Origin: Betaproteobacteria bacterium
GTDB taxonomy: Bacteria; Pseudomonadota; Gammaproteobacteria; Burkholderiales; Ga0077523
Length of the DNA stretch: 52,258 nucleotides
Assembly (NCBI GenBank): GCA_016125475.1
Contig: WGLR01000025.1
Span: 1 to 52,258 of the forward strand
Reading direction: 5' to 3'
In this document: in pieces, positions 25,853-34,458 of the stretch
Layout of the letters: each line of letters begins with the position of its first letter
Position numbering within the stretch: position 1 is the first letter of the stretch
The notes under the pieces: generated by a model
What the model was told of the DNA's origin: nothing
Seen by the model: the letters and a program-made list of their open reading frames with translations, nothing else
Database searches by the model: none
Translations under genes and position numbers: made by a program

Positions 25853-27073
25853 ATGGACTCCCTGATTACTGCTGCGGCGCGAGCCCTGGCGACCGGCGAT
25901 GTGCTCGGCGCGCTGAATCGGGTCGCGCTTCGCGACGATCCACCCGCGATCGCACTGCGGGGAATTGCCATGGCGCGCTTGGGCGACTACGAACTCGCGC
26001 GCAGACTGCTCCGACGCGCAGCGCGGGCGTTCGGACCGCAGGACGAGCGCGCTCGGGCGCGGTGCGTGATCGCGGAGGCGGAAGTGGCACTGGCCGTGAG
26101 GGAACTCGGTGGAGGAGGGCGCGCGCTCGCAGCCGCCATCGAGACGCTCGAGCGCCATGCGGATCATCTGAATGCCGCCCAGGCGTGGTTGATCGAAGCC
26201 CGCCGCTGCCTTCTGCTCGGTCGCCTCGGTGATGCTGGTCGGGCACTGTCCAGATCGCGGATTCGCGGCCTGCCGCCGACCCACACAGCGGTGGCCGAAC
26301 TGATCGCCGCGGAACTCGCCCAGCGGGCGCTGCGCGTCCACGAAGCGAGCGTCGCGATCGATCGGGCGCGCGAGGCGGCGGGTCGCGCCGGCATTCCGGC
26401 ACTCCTTGCCGAAGCGGCGAAGGCTCGCGAGGTACTGAATCAGCCCGCGGCCCGGTGTCTCACGGCCGACGGCGAGGCGAGCCTTCTTCTCGCGGACGTG
26501 GTCTCCCTCATGGATTCGGATACGCTGATCGTCGACGCCTGTCGTCGGGGCGTGCGCGCGGCATCGATCTGGCGACCGCTCACGCGGCGTCCCGTCCTGT
26601 TCGCCCTCTCACGTTCACTCGCAACGGCGTGGCCGGGCGATGTCGACCGGCAGACGCTGATCCAGTCGGCGTTCGGCGTGAGCACCTCCGACGAGTCGTA
26701 TCGGGCACGTCTCAGAGTCGAGATCGGCCGCCTGCGGCGAGTCATGGCGGATCTGGCGGAGATCGAAGCAACCGAAGCCGGCTTCGCGCTGAGGCCCGGC
26801 CACGGACGCCCGGTAGTGGTGCTTGCGCCGCCGATAGAGGGCTCGCACGCATCCCTTCGGGCCCTGCTTGCGGACGGGCTCCCCTGGTCCACGTCGGCTC
26901 TCGCGCTGGCCGTCCGCGGCAGTCAGCGAGCCGTGCAACGCGCACTCGGCGAGCTCCAGGTGGCCGGACTCGTGCGTTCGACAGGCCGCACGCGTGCCCG
27001 GCGATGGCTTGCGCCGAGCGTCTCCGGATTCGCGACGATATTGTTACTCCCGGCCGTTCTGCCCGGCGAGTAG
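25853..27073 (+). CDS. HTH-type regulator with TPR-like N-terminal half
   Basis: 406 aa. Residues 1-190 are Ala/Arg-rich helical repeats in a TPR-like pattern (LARRLLRRAARAF, AQAWLIEARRCLLLGRLGDAGRAL). The C-terminal region has an OmpR/SARP-like helical stretch (SAFGVSTSDESYRARLRVEIGRLRRVM) and a winged HTH at about 335-390 (LPWSTSALALAVRGSQRAVQRALGELQVAGLVRSTGRTRARRW). I infer a transcription regulator of the following gene, which starts 48 bp downstream on the same strand. No sensor ligand can be assigned. Confidence 0.65.
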   Translation: MDSLITAAARALATGDVLGALNRVALRDDPPAIALRGIAMARLGDYELARRLLRRAARAFGPQDERARARCVIAEAEVALAVRELGGGGRALAAAIETLERHADHLNAAQAWLIEARRCLLLGRLGDAGRALSRSRIRGLPPTHTAVAELIAAELAQRALRVHEASVAIDRAREAAGRAGIPALLAEAAKAREVLNQPAARCLTADGEASLLLADVVSLMDSDTLIVDACRRGVRAASIWRPLTRRPVLFALSRSLATAWPGDVDRQTLIQSAFGVSTSDESYRARLRVEIGRLRRVMADLAEIEATEAGFALRPGHGRPVVVLAPPIEGSHASLRALLADGLPWSTSALALAVRGSQRAVQRALGELQVAGLVRSTGRTRARRWLAPSVSGFATILLLPAVLPGE

Positions 27074-27120
27074 ATTGGGCCTGCCGCGTCCTTCCAGGGC
27101 GCTACTCGAGGAGCATCACG

Positions 27121-27798
27121 ATGAATGCGGAAACACTGGCAGGCAAACCGGACGTCACGGCACGTCGGGCCGATATCGTTCGGGAGTACGGACCTTTCGA
27201 CGGTGCGACACGGATCCACGGCGTGACCCACGACGGCCACCTCGTCTGGGCCGCCACCGGTGCGACGCTCATCGCTTTCGATCCCGCGACGGGACAGGTC
27301 ACCCGGACTCTCGCCGCCGATAGCGATGCGGGCACGGCCTTCGACGGCACCTGCCTCTACCAGATCGCGGGGACGCGCATCCACAAGATCGACCCCGCCA
27401 CCGGAGAGGTGCTCGGATCGATACCCGCACCGGGGAACGGCGGGGATTCCGGGCTCGCATGGGCGGAGGGAAGCCTCTGGGTCGGGGAATATCGCGACCG
27501 CAGGATCCACCGGGTCGATCCGGAAACGGGGAGGGTGATCCACACGATCGAGTCCAGCCGCTTCGTGACGGGTGTGACCTGGGTCGACGGCGAGTTGTGG
27601 CACGGCACCTGGGAGGGCGACGAGAGCGACCTGCGCCGGATCGATCCGGACAGTGGCACCGTGCTCGAACGTCTCGAAATGCCGGGCGGCACGGGTGTCA
27701 GCGGGCTCGAGGCGGACGGTGCGGACCTCTTCTTCTGCGGAGGCGGGGCGAGCGGAACGGTCCGCGCCGTAAAGAGGCCGGGCCGCCGCGAGGCGTGA
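27121..27798 (+). CDS. Beta-propeller (glutaminyl-cyclase/SMP-30-like) protein
   Basis: 225 aa. Repeated blades carry the pattern (L/I)(I/H)(A/K)(F/I)DP(A/E)TG(Q/E)V: IAFDPATGQV, IHKIDPATGEV, IHRVDPETGRV, LRRIDPDSGTV. No signal peptide is visible, so it is probably cytoplasmic. Such propellers bind small molecules or act as lactonases; no catalytic residues could be fixed. ATG 27121 follows GAGGAG. It forms a pair with the upstream HTH regulator. Confidence 0.7.
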   Translation: MNAETLAGKPDVTARRADIVREYGPFDGATRIHGVTHDGHLVWAATGATLIAFDPATGQVTRTLAADSDAGTAFDGTCLYQIAGTRIHKIDPATGEVLGSIPAPGNGGDSGLAWAEGSLWVGEYRDRRIHRVDPETGRVIHTIESSRFVTGVTWVDGELWHGTWEGDESDLRRIDPDSGTVLERLEMPGGTGVSGLEADGADLFFCGGGASGTVRAVKRPGRREA

Positions 27799-27840
27799 CC
27801 CGGCGGCGTGCGGCTGCCTGAAAGTGCCGAGCGTGGACTC

Positions 27841-27873
27841 GCTGCGCGAGGGGCGCGACTTTCCTCGCGCAGC
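27841..27873. terminator. Bidirectional hairpin terminator candidate
   Basis: GCTGCGCGAGG at 27841-27851 pairs perfectly with CCTCGCGCAGC at 27863-27873 around an 11-base loop ending TTT. It lies between the convergent propeller and PanB-like genes. Confidence 0.65.
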
Positions 27874-27886
27874 GGTTCACGGAAGG

Positions 27887-28801
27887 TCAGCCTGCGCCCT
27901 TGTCCGCCTTGTATGCGTGCTCCAGGAACGCATCGATCAGGCCCTCCGGCGCTTCGATGATGTGTTCCGGCCCCGGGAAGCCACCGGCGCGCACGTCGGC
28001 GATGAAGTCCCTGAATCCGCCGACACGCTCGGCCTGCATCTGCTGCAGGAGCGTGTGGAAATCGCGGTACTGCTTCGAGTGGCGTGGATAGGGAGGTGCG
28101 TTCTTGCCGAGGATGTCTTCCGCGAACAGGAACTGGATGTCGCCGCCGCTGCCCGCCCCGATCGACGAGGTGAGCAGCGTGGTGCGCTTGGTGATCTCGG
28201 CGAGCAGCGGTGCCGGGATGACCTCCACTTCCACGGCCCAGGCGCCGGCTTCCTCGATGCGCTTGATCTCGCGGTAGATCCACATCGCCTCGTCGAGGGT
28301 CTTGCCCACTGCGCGCAGACCGCCCGTCCACGTGCTCTTGCGCGGCACGAGACCGGCGTGACCCTGGACCGGCACACCGGCTTCCGTGGCCGCGGCGATG
28401 AAGCGCGGAGACCACTGGCACATGATCGCGTCCGCGCCCAGTTCCATTGCCGTGTAGGCGAGTCGCACGGCTTCGGTTTCGCTCGCTGCCGCCACGAGCG
28501 GCACGGAGAAGGACATGAACGTGTGGGGCGCCGCCTTGCGGATCTCGGCCGCGAGCTCCGGGCGCTTCGGATCGAAGCGCACCTTCATCGTGTCGATGCC
28601 GGCTTCCTCGGCTGCCGCGGCTTCCTCCGGCGAGAAGGGCAGGGTTTCGCAGAGCACGCGCTTGCCCTTCGCGTCCCGCAGGTCCTTGATCGTGTAGTTG
28701 CGGGTACCGTAGGCGCCGCCCACGCCCATGATGCGCTTGAGGCCGCGTTTCGGGGCGTCCCGTGGCGGAATGCCGCCGTCTCCGGTTGCGTGGCTGGCCA
28801 T
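27887..28801 (-). CDS. PanB-like (ketopantoate hydroxymethyltransferase family) protein, divergent
   Basis: 304 aa. The barrel pattern of the PEP-mutase/PanB superfamily is clear: AGIDTMKV, GVPVQGHAGLVPRK, GAWAVEVEVIPAPLLAEIT, SSIGAGSGGDIQFL and the C-terminal GGFPGPEHI. PanB converts 2-oxoisovalerate to ketopantoate with Mg(II). Here the usual Asp in VGDS, the Asp in DMPF (seen as FSVPL) and the Glu in KIEGG (seen as MCQW) are not recognisable; only the base Glu (E193, VEVIP) remains. Pantothenate synthesis is therefore doubtful and a related lyase or non-metal role is possible. ATG 28801 follows GGAGGAG. Confidence 0.7.
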   Translation of the reverse strand: MASHATGDGGIPPRDAPKRGLKRIMGVGGAYGTRNYTIKDLRDAKGKRVLCETLPFSPEEAAAAEEAGIDTMKVRFDPKRPELAAEIRKAAPHTFMSFSVPLVAAASETEAVRLAYTAMELGADAIMCQWSPRFIAAATEAGVPVQGHAGLVPRKSTWTGGLRAVGKTLDEAMWIYREIKRIEEAGAWAVEVEVIPAPLLAEITKRTTLLTSSIGAGSGGDIQFLFAEDILGKNAPPYPRHSKQYRDFHTLLQQMQAERVGGFRDFIADVRAGGFPGPEHIIEAPEGLIDAFLEHAYKADKGAG

Positions 28802-29030
28802 GGTGCGATGCTCCTCCTGTTCGATTCGACGGGTATCCGGCGAGTGTAGCGCGATCGCGACCGGGGCCCGGAGCGCCAGGTGGCGCGTGATGGTCGCTGT
28901 GCGCTCGCGAGTCGCGCGTGCATTCGCGCGCGTGTTGCAACGGTCACGGAAGGGTGTGATCGAATGATCCTTCGCGATACTCTCGGGCCATCCCCACCGC
29001 TCGGACTCGACCCGCACCGGAGCGCACACC

Positions 29031-30017
29031 ATGGCGTCCTCGCTCACCATCACATCCGAACAGATGTTTGCCTGCATTCTGGATGGGCAGGGCGGGGCCG
29101 CCGCGCTCACCCGGGAAGCACTCGATGCCTGGACCTCCAGCCTCGGCACCCTCTGGGTCCACCTGAACTACACGAATCACGAGCATCAGGACTGGCTGCG
29201 ACGCCACTCCGGGCTCGACGAACTCGTCGTCGACGCCCTGCTCGTGGAGGACACGCGTCCACGGGCTTCCGCCCTCGACGGCGGCCTGCTGCTCGCGTTG
29301 CGGGGCGTGAACCTCTCGCCGGGCGCGGACCCCGAAGACATGGTCTCGATACGCCTGTGGATCGAGCAGGGCCGGATCATCTCGGCGCGCAAGCGGAAGC
29401 TGCTTTCCGTCTCGGACATCACGGAACGACTGGAACGCGGGGCCGGACCTGCCAGTTCCGGGGATTTCATCGAGACGCTTGTGGACAGGCTGACCTGGCA
29501 CATGAGCGATACCGTCGATCAGTTCGAGGACAGGCTCGCGGAGATCGAGGAGTGCGTGGTGGGTACGGCCAGACCGGACCTGCGGCTCGAACTGGCGGCC
29601 ATCCGGCGACAGGTGATCACGCTGCGGCGGTATCTGGCGCCGCAGCGCGAGGCGGTGTCACGCATCATCAGCGAACCCGCACCGTGGCTCGACACCGAAA
29701 ACCGGCAGCGGCTGCGCGAGGACAACGACCGGCTGACCCGGCACATCGAAGACCTCGATGCGGTCCGGGAAAGGGCGGCGATCACGCAGGAGGAGATGCT
29801 GAGCCGGCTCTCGGAGCAGCTGAACACGCGCATGTACGTGCTGTCGATCCTCTCGGCGATCTTCCTGCCCCTCGGATTCCTGACCGGCCTGTTCGGCATT
29901 AACGTGGGCGGCATACCCGGGTCGGGAGATTCCCACGCGTTCTGGCTGTTCATCGTCGCGCTGGGCATGGTCATGTCCTTCCAGCTCGTGCTGCTGAAAT
30001 GGAAGCGGTGGTTCTAG
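29031..30017 (+). CDS. zntB: ZntB/CorA-family divalent cation transporter
   Basis: 328 aa. A large cytoplasmic N-domain with the long stalk helix (residues about 150-265) is followed by two transmembrane helices (about 266-290 and 302-323). The pore motif is FGINVGG, the GIN variant typical of ZntB rather than the GMN of CorA. The C-terminus KWKRWF is the family's basic cytoplasmic tail. ZntB moves Zn(II) with protons, either import or efflux depending on the study. ATG 29031. It is divergent from the PanB-like gene 229 bp away. Confidence 0.85.
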   Translation: MASSLTITSEQMFACILDGQGGAAALTREALDAWTSSLGTLWVHLNYTNHEHQDWLRRHSGLDELVVDALLVEDTRPRASALDGGLLLALRGVNLSPGADPEDMVSIRLWIEQGRIISARKRKLLSVSDITERLERGAGPASSGDFIETLVDRLTWHMSDTVDQFEDRLAEIEECVVGTARPDLRLELAAIRRQVITLRRYLAPQREAVSRIISEPAPWLDTENRQRLREDNDRLTRHIEDLDAVRERAAITQEEMLSRLSEQLNTRMYVLSILSAIFLPLGFLTGLFGINVGGIPGSGDSHAFWLFIVALGMVMSFQLVLLKWKRWF

Positions 30018-30075
30018 ACCCGGCCAGGACAGCGGGATCGCGCCGGTGCAGGGTGCGTCTGCATGCGCCGCACGC

Positions 30076-31209
30076 TCAGTGGCGCGGCGGCTGACTGCGA
30101 ACCTCCACACCGAACTCATTCTCGGCATTCGCGAGCTGGGGGGCGATGTGCGCCCCCACCTCGTCCCACGAACGGCAGTCCACGATCCCCGCCCGGTTCG
30201 TCTCGACGACCGTCCAGTTCTCCGGTGCCTCGTTCGCGGGACGGTGGTAGTGCACGGCCATCTCGTGACCTTCGTGATAGACGATCACGTGGAAGTGACC
30301 GTGCGCGGAGCCGATCACGTCCTTCGTCTCGTCCAGGACGGCCCGCCACCGATCTGTCGGCTCGTTACCGTCCACCTCCCACACCCTGTCCGCCCGCATG
30401 GAGACGGAGTCGTGCGCAGACGGCGTGCCTCTGGCCGACGCGACGACCGACACCGGGGACTCGGGATACTTCGGGGGCTCGCCGGATTCGTTCATCGCGT
30501 CCCAGGCCTCGCGCGCGAGCAGAACCGCTTCCCGCATGTTCTCGCCCTGCCGGCCATCGCCGAAACGCATCACCGATTCGATGTGCCCGTTCAGATGTTC
30601 CAGGATCCCGTCGACCGAGCCTGCGGGAGGTTGCCACGTGGACAGTGTCTGCCACATCGCCCTCGTCCAGCGGGGATGCTGCTCGAACACCTTCACGAAG
30701 CCCAGGCAGAGTCCGTTCAGGATGAAATCCCCGTACCACGCGTCACGCTCGCGTCGCCCCACGCCGACCTTGTCCTGAGTGTCCCGTGCCATGACGGCGC
30801 GCACGAGCTCGGCGATCTCGACGAGCCTGCGCTGGACGGCCTGCTGCACTTCGGATGCGGAATCGTCGAGATGGCTCATCGCGTCCGAAAGGGCCTTCGC
30901 GAGCGAACGCGCGCCTTCGGGTGAATCGGCAAAGGTGCCGTCCACCGACTGGGAGGCCTGTGCGTAGGAGTAGTACCAGTGAAACCCGTACCGGCGCAGG
31001 AAGGCCTCGATCTCGTCTTCCCTGGCGTCCGCGTGGATCCCGGTGATTGCGACCTTGCGTTGAACCGCAGCCTCGCTACCGAAGATCGCCTGGAGCCGCG
31101 TGCGCTGCGCGGTGACGCGGGGGCTCGAGGAGAATCCGGACGAGGCATTCCCGGAGTCCGCCGGGCGGCGGGCAGCGGGCGCGCCCGGCAGGCGAAGAGC
31201 GGCACGCAT
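30076..31209 (-). CDS. Hypothetical protein with eCIS-cargo-like N-terminal motif
   Basis: 377 aa, not recognised as a whole. The N-terminal 50 residues are disordered and contain SSSPRVTAQRTRLQAIFG followed by AVQRKV, very like the motif in its upstream neighbour. The rest is mixed alpha/beta with a tryptophan-rich middle (FHWYYSYAQASQSVDGTF, RDAWYGDFILNGLCLGFVKVFEQHPRW) and a C-terminal region with histidines (AHGHFHVIVYHEGHEMAVHYHRP). No toxin or catalytic motif can be named. ATG 31209 lies 2 bp after the preceding gene's stop, so the pair is cotranscribed. The N-terminal pattern resembles that of DUF4157-associated cargo proteins; that link is inference. Confidence 0.65.
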   Translation of the reverse strand: MRAALRLPGAPAARRPADSGNASSGFSSSPRVTAQRTRLQAIFGSEAAVQRKVAITGIHADAREDEIEAFLRRYGFHWYYSYAQASQSVDGTFADSPEGARSLAKALSDAMSHLDDSASEVQQAVQRRLVEIAELVRAVMARDTQDKVGVGRRERDAWYGDFILNGLCLGFVKVFEQHPRWTRAMWQTLSTWQPPAGSVDGILEHLNGHIESVMRFGDGRQGENMREAVLLAREAWDAMNESGEPPKYPESPVSVVASARGTPSAHDSVSMRADRVWEVDGNEPTDRWRAVLDETKDVIGSAHGHFHVIVYHEGHEMAVHYHRPANEAPENWTVVETNRAGIVDCRSWDEVGAHIAPQLANAENEFGVEVRSQPPRH

Positions 31210-31211
31210 CG

Positions 31212-31976
31212 CTACTGCCGGTACTCCGGCACGTCGTTGAGCCAGATGTGGCCCTGTTGCTTCGCGAAGCCCTCGTAGGCCTTGCCGCCGTTGTTCGCAC
31301 CCGCGGCGATCAGTTTCGCCTCCCATCCCACGTGCGGTTCCTGCCAGCTCTCGGCGAGCGGCTTGTCCATGTCGATCGTGAACTGCCACTCACGGTCGTT
31401 GATCTCGTTCCACCGCATCTGCCACTCGCCCGTCCTGGTCTGCGCGAACTGCGCGAGGACGACTTCCTGCTTGAGTTTCGTCTTCCCCGTCTTGTTCACC
31501 ATGCTTCCCTCCACTGCCGCGATGATCTTGTCGCGCGCGGCGGATTTCGCGCGGTCGTAGACCTCCGTCTTCTTCGCGCCCGAGAGCGATGCCCACTCCT
31601 CGTTCTTCATGCGCATGTCGGTGTCCTTCGGATCCGCCTGGTAGACGAGCCAGACGTTGTCGTCGGTCCACGCGATGTCGGTGCGCACCTTTTTCTTCCC
31701 GTCGAGCACCTTCATCCACCCGTCGTCGTGCACGTCCTGGACGACGAACGGATCGCCGTCCTTCGGTCCGGTGGCAGGAAAGCGAATGGTGTCGCCCTTG
31801 CGGGGCTTGTGGCCGGTGAACTGCGCAATGGCGTCAGCGCCGAAGCTCGCGGCGATCCGCGCCCGCTGGGCGAGCTGCCGCGGACTGCTGTCGACCCACC
31901 GCGCCGCATGTGTCGGGAACAGCGCGGCTGGCTGCCGCGCGGTGGTCGGGTGGACCTGGGCATGGCCGATCTTCAT
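31212..31976 (-). CDS. Hypothetical protein with eCIS-cargo-like N-terminal motif
   Basis: 254 aa, not recognised. The N-terminus (MKIGHAQVHPTTARQPAALF) is disordered and leads into DSSPRQLAQRARIAASFG, matching the motif of the next gene. Residues 60-120 form a beta-rich segment (GDTIRFPATG, DGWMKVLDGKKKVRTDIAWTDDNVWLVYQ), and the C-terminal half is Lys/Trp-rich (WEAKLIAAGANNGGKAYEGFAKQQGHIWLNDVPEY). ATG 31976 is preceded by GGAGCGATT. First gene of a two-gene unit with a 2-bp gap. Confidence 0.65.
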   Translation of the reverse strand: MKIGHAQVHPTTARQPAALFPTHAARWVDSSPRQLAQRARIAASFGADAIAQFTGHKPRKGDTIRFPATGPKDGDPFVVQDVHDDGWMKVLDGKKKVRTDIAWTDDNVWLVYQADPKDTDMRMKNEEWASLSGAKKTEVYDRAKSAARDKIIAAVEGSMVNKTGKTKLKQEVVLAQFAQTRTGEWQMRWNEINDREWQFTIDMDKPLAESWQEPHVGWEAKLIAAGANNGGKAYEGFAKQQGHIWLNDVPEYRQ

Positions 31977-32029
31977 GGTGAATCGCTCCTCCGAGTGCCG
32001 TGCAATTCTGGCACCGGCTTGTCGGCAAG

Positions 32030-32653
32030 TCAGAGCTTTCCCGCGACGCGGTCCCAGAATTCCCCGCGGTCGTTGGTTCTCGGGAACGGCGTCGACGGCA
32101 CGGGCATGCCGAGGAATTCGCACAGGGGCCCCCAGCCGTCCTTCACCTCGAACACGAGCAGTCGGTCCGCGGGGATGGTCCGTCGCACGGCTTCGTTGTG
32201 AGCGGTGAAGGCCTTCATCAGGCCATCCCGGTCGAGGCCGTCGGGAAATCCGGTCCGGGCGATGACCGCGGAAGCCATTGCGAGCCAGTCCGCCATCTCG
32301 GGCGGGGCTTCGGCCCGCCCCGCAATCAGCTTGTAGATGGTGGCCCCGAAGCTGTCCGCCCAGCTTTCCGCGCTGCGATGGGTCAGCACGAACCTCGCGT
32401 CCGGATAAGTCGCGTGCAGCTCGCGGAAGAAGCACGCGGTCGGCCAGTCGACGGCACTCGCGTAACCCTGGTAGATGCCCTCCCAGTCGGGGTGGCCGTC
32501 GGCGGCCGACTTCCACAGAGGCACCTGCACCGGCATGTGGTGCAGCACTTCCTCCATGTGGTGACAGGGGCCGAGGCCGAGCTGATTGATCGCGAGCTTC
32601 AGGGAATACGTGCCGGTGCGGCCGACTCCGGCTCCGATGATGCGGACTGCCAT
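32030..32653 (-). CDS. Sulfotransferase family protein
   Basis: 207 aa. The 5'-phosphosulfate-binding loop is at the N-terminus (GAGVGRTGTYSLKLAIN). The 3'-phosphate motif follows at about 85-100 (YPDARFVLTHRSAESWADS), and a C-terminal VFEVKDGWGPLCEFLG segment is typical of the bacterial P-loop sulfotransferase family. It transfers a sulfo group from PAPS to an unknown acceptor. ATG 32653 is preceded by GAAGGAG. No PAPS-synthesis gene is adjacent. Confidence 0.78.
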   Translation of the reverse strand: MAVRIIGAGVGRTGTYSLKLAINQLGLGPCHHMEEVLHHMPVQVPLWKSAADGHPDWEGIYQGYASAVDWPTACFFRELHATYPDARFVLTHRSAESWADSFGATIYKLIAGRAEAPPEMADWLAMASAVIARTGFPDGLDRDGLMKAFTAHNEAVRRTIPADRLLVFEVKDGWGPLCEFLGMPVPSTPFPRTNDRGEFWDRVAGKL

Positions 32654-32796
32654 GCCTATTCTCCTTCTTCGGTGTCGTTGCGGGTGTACGTCCAGGGATT
32701 CATTGGCGAGCGGATTGTTCTGGCACGCAGCTCTCCCCGCCGGCCGGGCGCGACCGAAATGCGGGGGACTGCGCCGACCCCGTTCACGATCAGGCG

Positions 32797-33540
32797 CTAC
32801 GCTCGGCGAATCTGTGTGGCGGCCGCGATTCCGGCGCTCGTCAGTCGGAACGCCGGTGCCTTCGACGGCTTCTCCGTCAGCCGGTCCATGGTCTCGACTT
32901 CCACGGCCTCGAGGTATCCCTTCTGCACCAGGCTGTTCAGGGCGAGGGTGGCTTCCGCGCTCGTGAGACCGCGGCGCGTGATGTTCTGATGAACCGGATA
33001 GGTCCACGCGCCGCGATCGCCGGCGCGGGGGTCGCTAAGGATCTCCTCGAGTGCGATCTCTTCCTCGGGCGTGAGCGCTGCGTTCGACCGGGGCGCGGCA
33101 GGAGGTGTGGCGCTTCCGATCGACTGCAGCCACCGGTGGAGCTGGGCACGCGCGAACGCCTGCCGTTCCGGGGACAGGTCGAGATGAACGAGTCCCGCGA
33201 GGTCTGCGGGGTTCTTGGGCGAGCCTTCGCGACCGACGATGACGCGGCTCGGGCCGGTCACGCCTGCGAAGAGGCCGTATTCGAGCAGCACGTTGTCACG
33301 CGGCTGCGTGACCTGGGCATTGCGGTACCAGACCTGGTCGTCTTCCGAGAAGATCAGCACGGCCGCGTCGACCTCGCGGGCGATCTCGATCAGGCGCGCG
33401 AAGATGTCCTGTCCGGGGAGGAACACGCCGGGGTCGTCCCACCTGACCGGCGTGTGACCCAGGCTCTCGAGCCAGTAGGCGAGGTTCGTGATGGCGTCCC
33501 GCTTCGCGGCTTCGCTCGAGCTGCCGATGAAGATCTTCAT
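32797..33540 (-). CDS. TIR-like (CAP12-type) predicted nucleotide-binding protein
   Basis: 247 aa. Residues 1-125 match the predicted nucleotide-binding TIR-like family: KIFIGSSSEAAKRDAITNLAYWLE, PGVFLPGQDIFARLIE, VDAAVLIFSEDD and PRDNVLLEYGLFAGVTG, with E87 in the position of the catalytic glutamate. Residues 150-247 look like a winged-helix or degenerate HTH domain (ALTPEEEIALEEIL, LTSAEATLALNSLVQKGYLEAVE). In CBASS, the same domain fused to STING degrades NAD; here the C-terminal fusion is different, and no cyclase is nearby. A defence or stress role is inference. ATG 33540. Confidence 0.75.
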   Translation of the reverse strand: MKIFIGSSSEAAKRDAITNLAYWLESLGHTPVRWDDPGVFLPGQDIFARLIEIAREVDAAVLIFSEDDQVWYRNAQVTQPRDNVLLEYGLFAGVTGPSRVIVGREGSPKNPADLAGLVHLDLSPERQAFARAQLHRWLQSIGSATPPAAPRSNAALTPEEEIALEEILSDPRAGDRGAWTYPVHQNITRRGLTSAEATLALNSLVQKGYLEAVEVETMDRLTEKPSKAPAFRLTSAGIAAATQIRRA

Positions 33541-33717
33541 GGTGGTCCTCCGACGATGGACGGGGTGTGCGTTGCCCGGACCGTAGAGAGGAATGCTGCA
33601 CCACATCGCGGCTGAACGCTAGCCGCGTCCCCGGAACGGCGAGTGTCGACGGGAAGGCAGGTGTGCGGTTTCCTCGGACAACATGCCAGGCGGTCGTTTC
33701 GACCCGAGGAAGTTTCG

Positions 33718-34416
33718 ATGTGGGACAGGCCTGGAGCCAGGTGTGCGCCAAGGACGGGTCGAGAGTCGACGGCGGTCGCCGTCACCCCTGGAATCGCAAG
33801 GCACCGCCACGGAAAGCGTCTGGCGGCCGAATGCGCGTCGGTGGCGATTTCCCTGCTGTCATGCACGTTTGCCGTGGGCAGAAAGGGCGACGAGCCTGAG
33901 GGGAAAGTCACGGACCAGTCGTTCAAGTGCATTGCCGGAATGACCAAGCTTCGCCACTTCTACGTGGACAATCTCCTTGGCAATCGTGCCGCGACGGTGG
34001 CTGTGGCAACGGCCGGTACGGGCGACTACCCGGAAGGTTCGGTTGTCCAGCTCATGCCGAACGAGGTCATGATCAAGCAGCAGACGGGCTACAGCCCCGC
34101 CACGCGCGACCGGGAGTTCTTCTGGATCGATGTGGACAAGAACGGCTCGAAGATCTTCACACGCGGTTTCGCCGAGGTGAACAATCGTTTCGGGCTGAAC
34201 TGCTTCACCTGTCACGTCAAAGCCAGACCGGAATTCGATTTCATCTGCGAGGAGGAGCACGGCTGCGACCCGATTCCTGTCACCAGAGCGATGTTCGGCG
34301 CTCTGCAAAGAACCGACCCCCGGTGCAAGGGTGCCGATCAGGTGAGTGCCGAGGACGCGGAATCGCTTCGACAAATGGGTGAACTGGTCAAGGCGCTCAA
34401 GGAGAAGAAACAGTAA
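33718..34416 (+). CDS. Cytochrome P460-like c-type heme protein
   Basis: 232 aa from ATG 33718, preceded by GAGGAAG. A basic region and hydrophobic stretch (residues 33-53) end in LLSC, so it may be a lipoprotein with an unusually long N-region; a later start is possible. The mature domain has YPEGSVVQLMPNEVMIKQ and FFWIDVDKNGSKIF, then the single heme site CFTCH (C162, C165, H166) near the C-terminus, the layout of cytochrome P460. P460 enzymes oxidise hydroxylamine, but many family members have unknown roles, and the crosslinking lysine could not be placed with confidence. Confidence 0.72.
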   Translation: MWDRPGARCAPRTGRESTAVAVTPGIARHRHGKRLAAECASVAISLLSCTFAVGRKGDEPEGKVTDQSFKCIAGMTKLRHFYVDNLLGNRAATVAVATAGTGDYPEGSVVQLMPNEVMIKQQTGYSPATRDREFFWIDVDKNGSKIFTRGFAEVNNRFGLNCFTCHVKARPEFDFICEEEHGCDPIPVTRAMFGALQRTDPRCKGADQVSAEDAESLRQMGELVKALKEKKQ

Positions 34417-34458
34417 CGGTGGCGCGGGTGATCGCGCGCGGCCGGTGCGTCGTGACGG

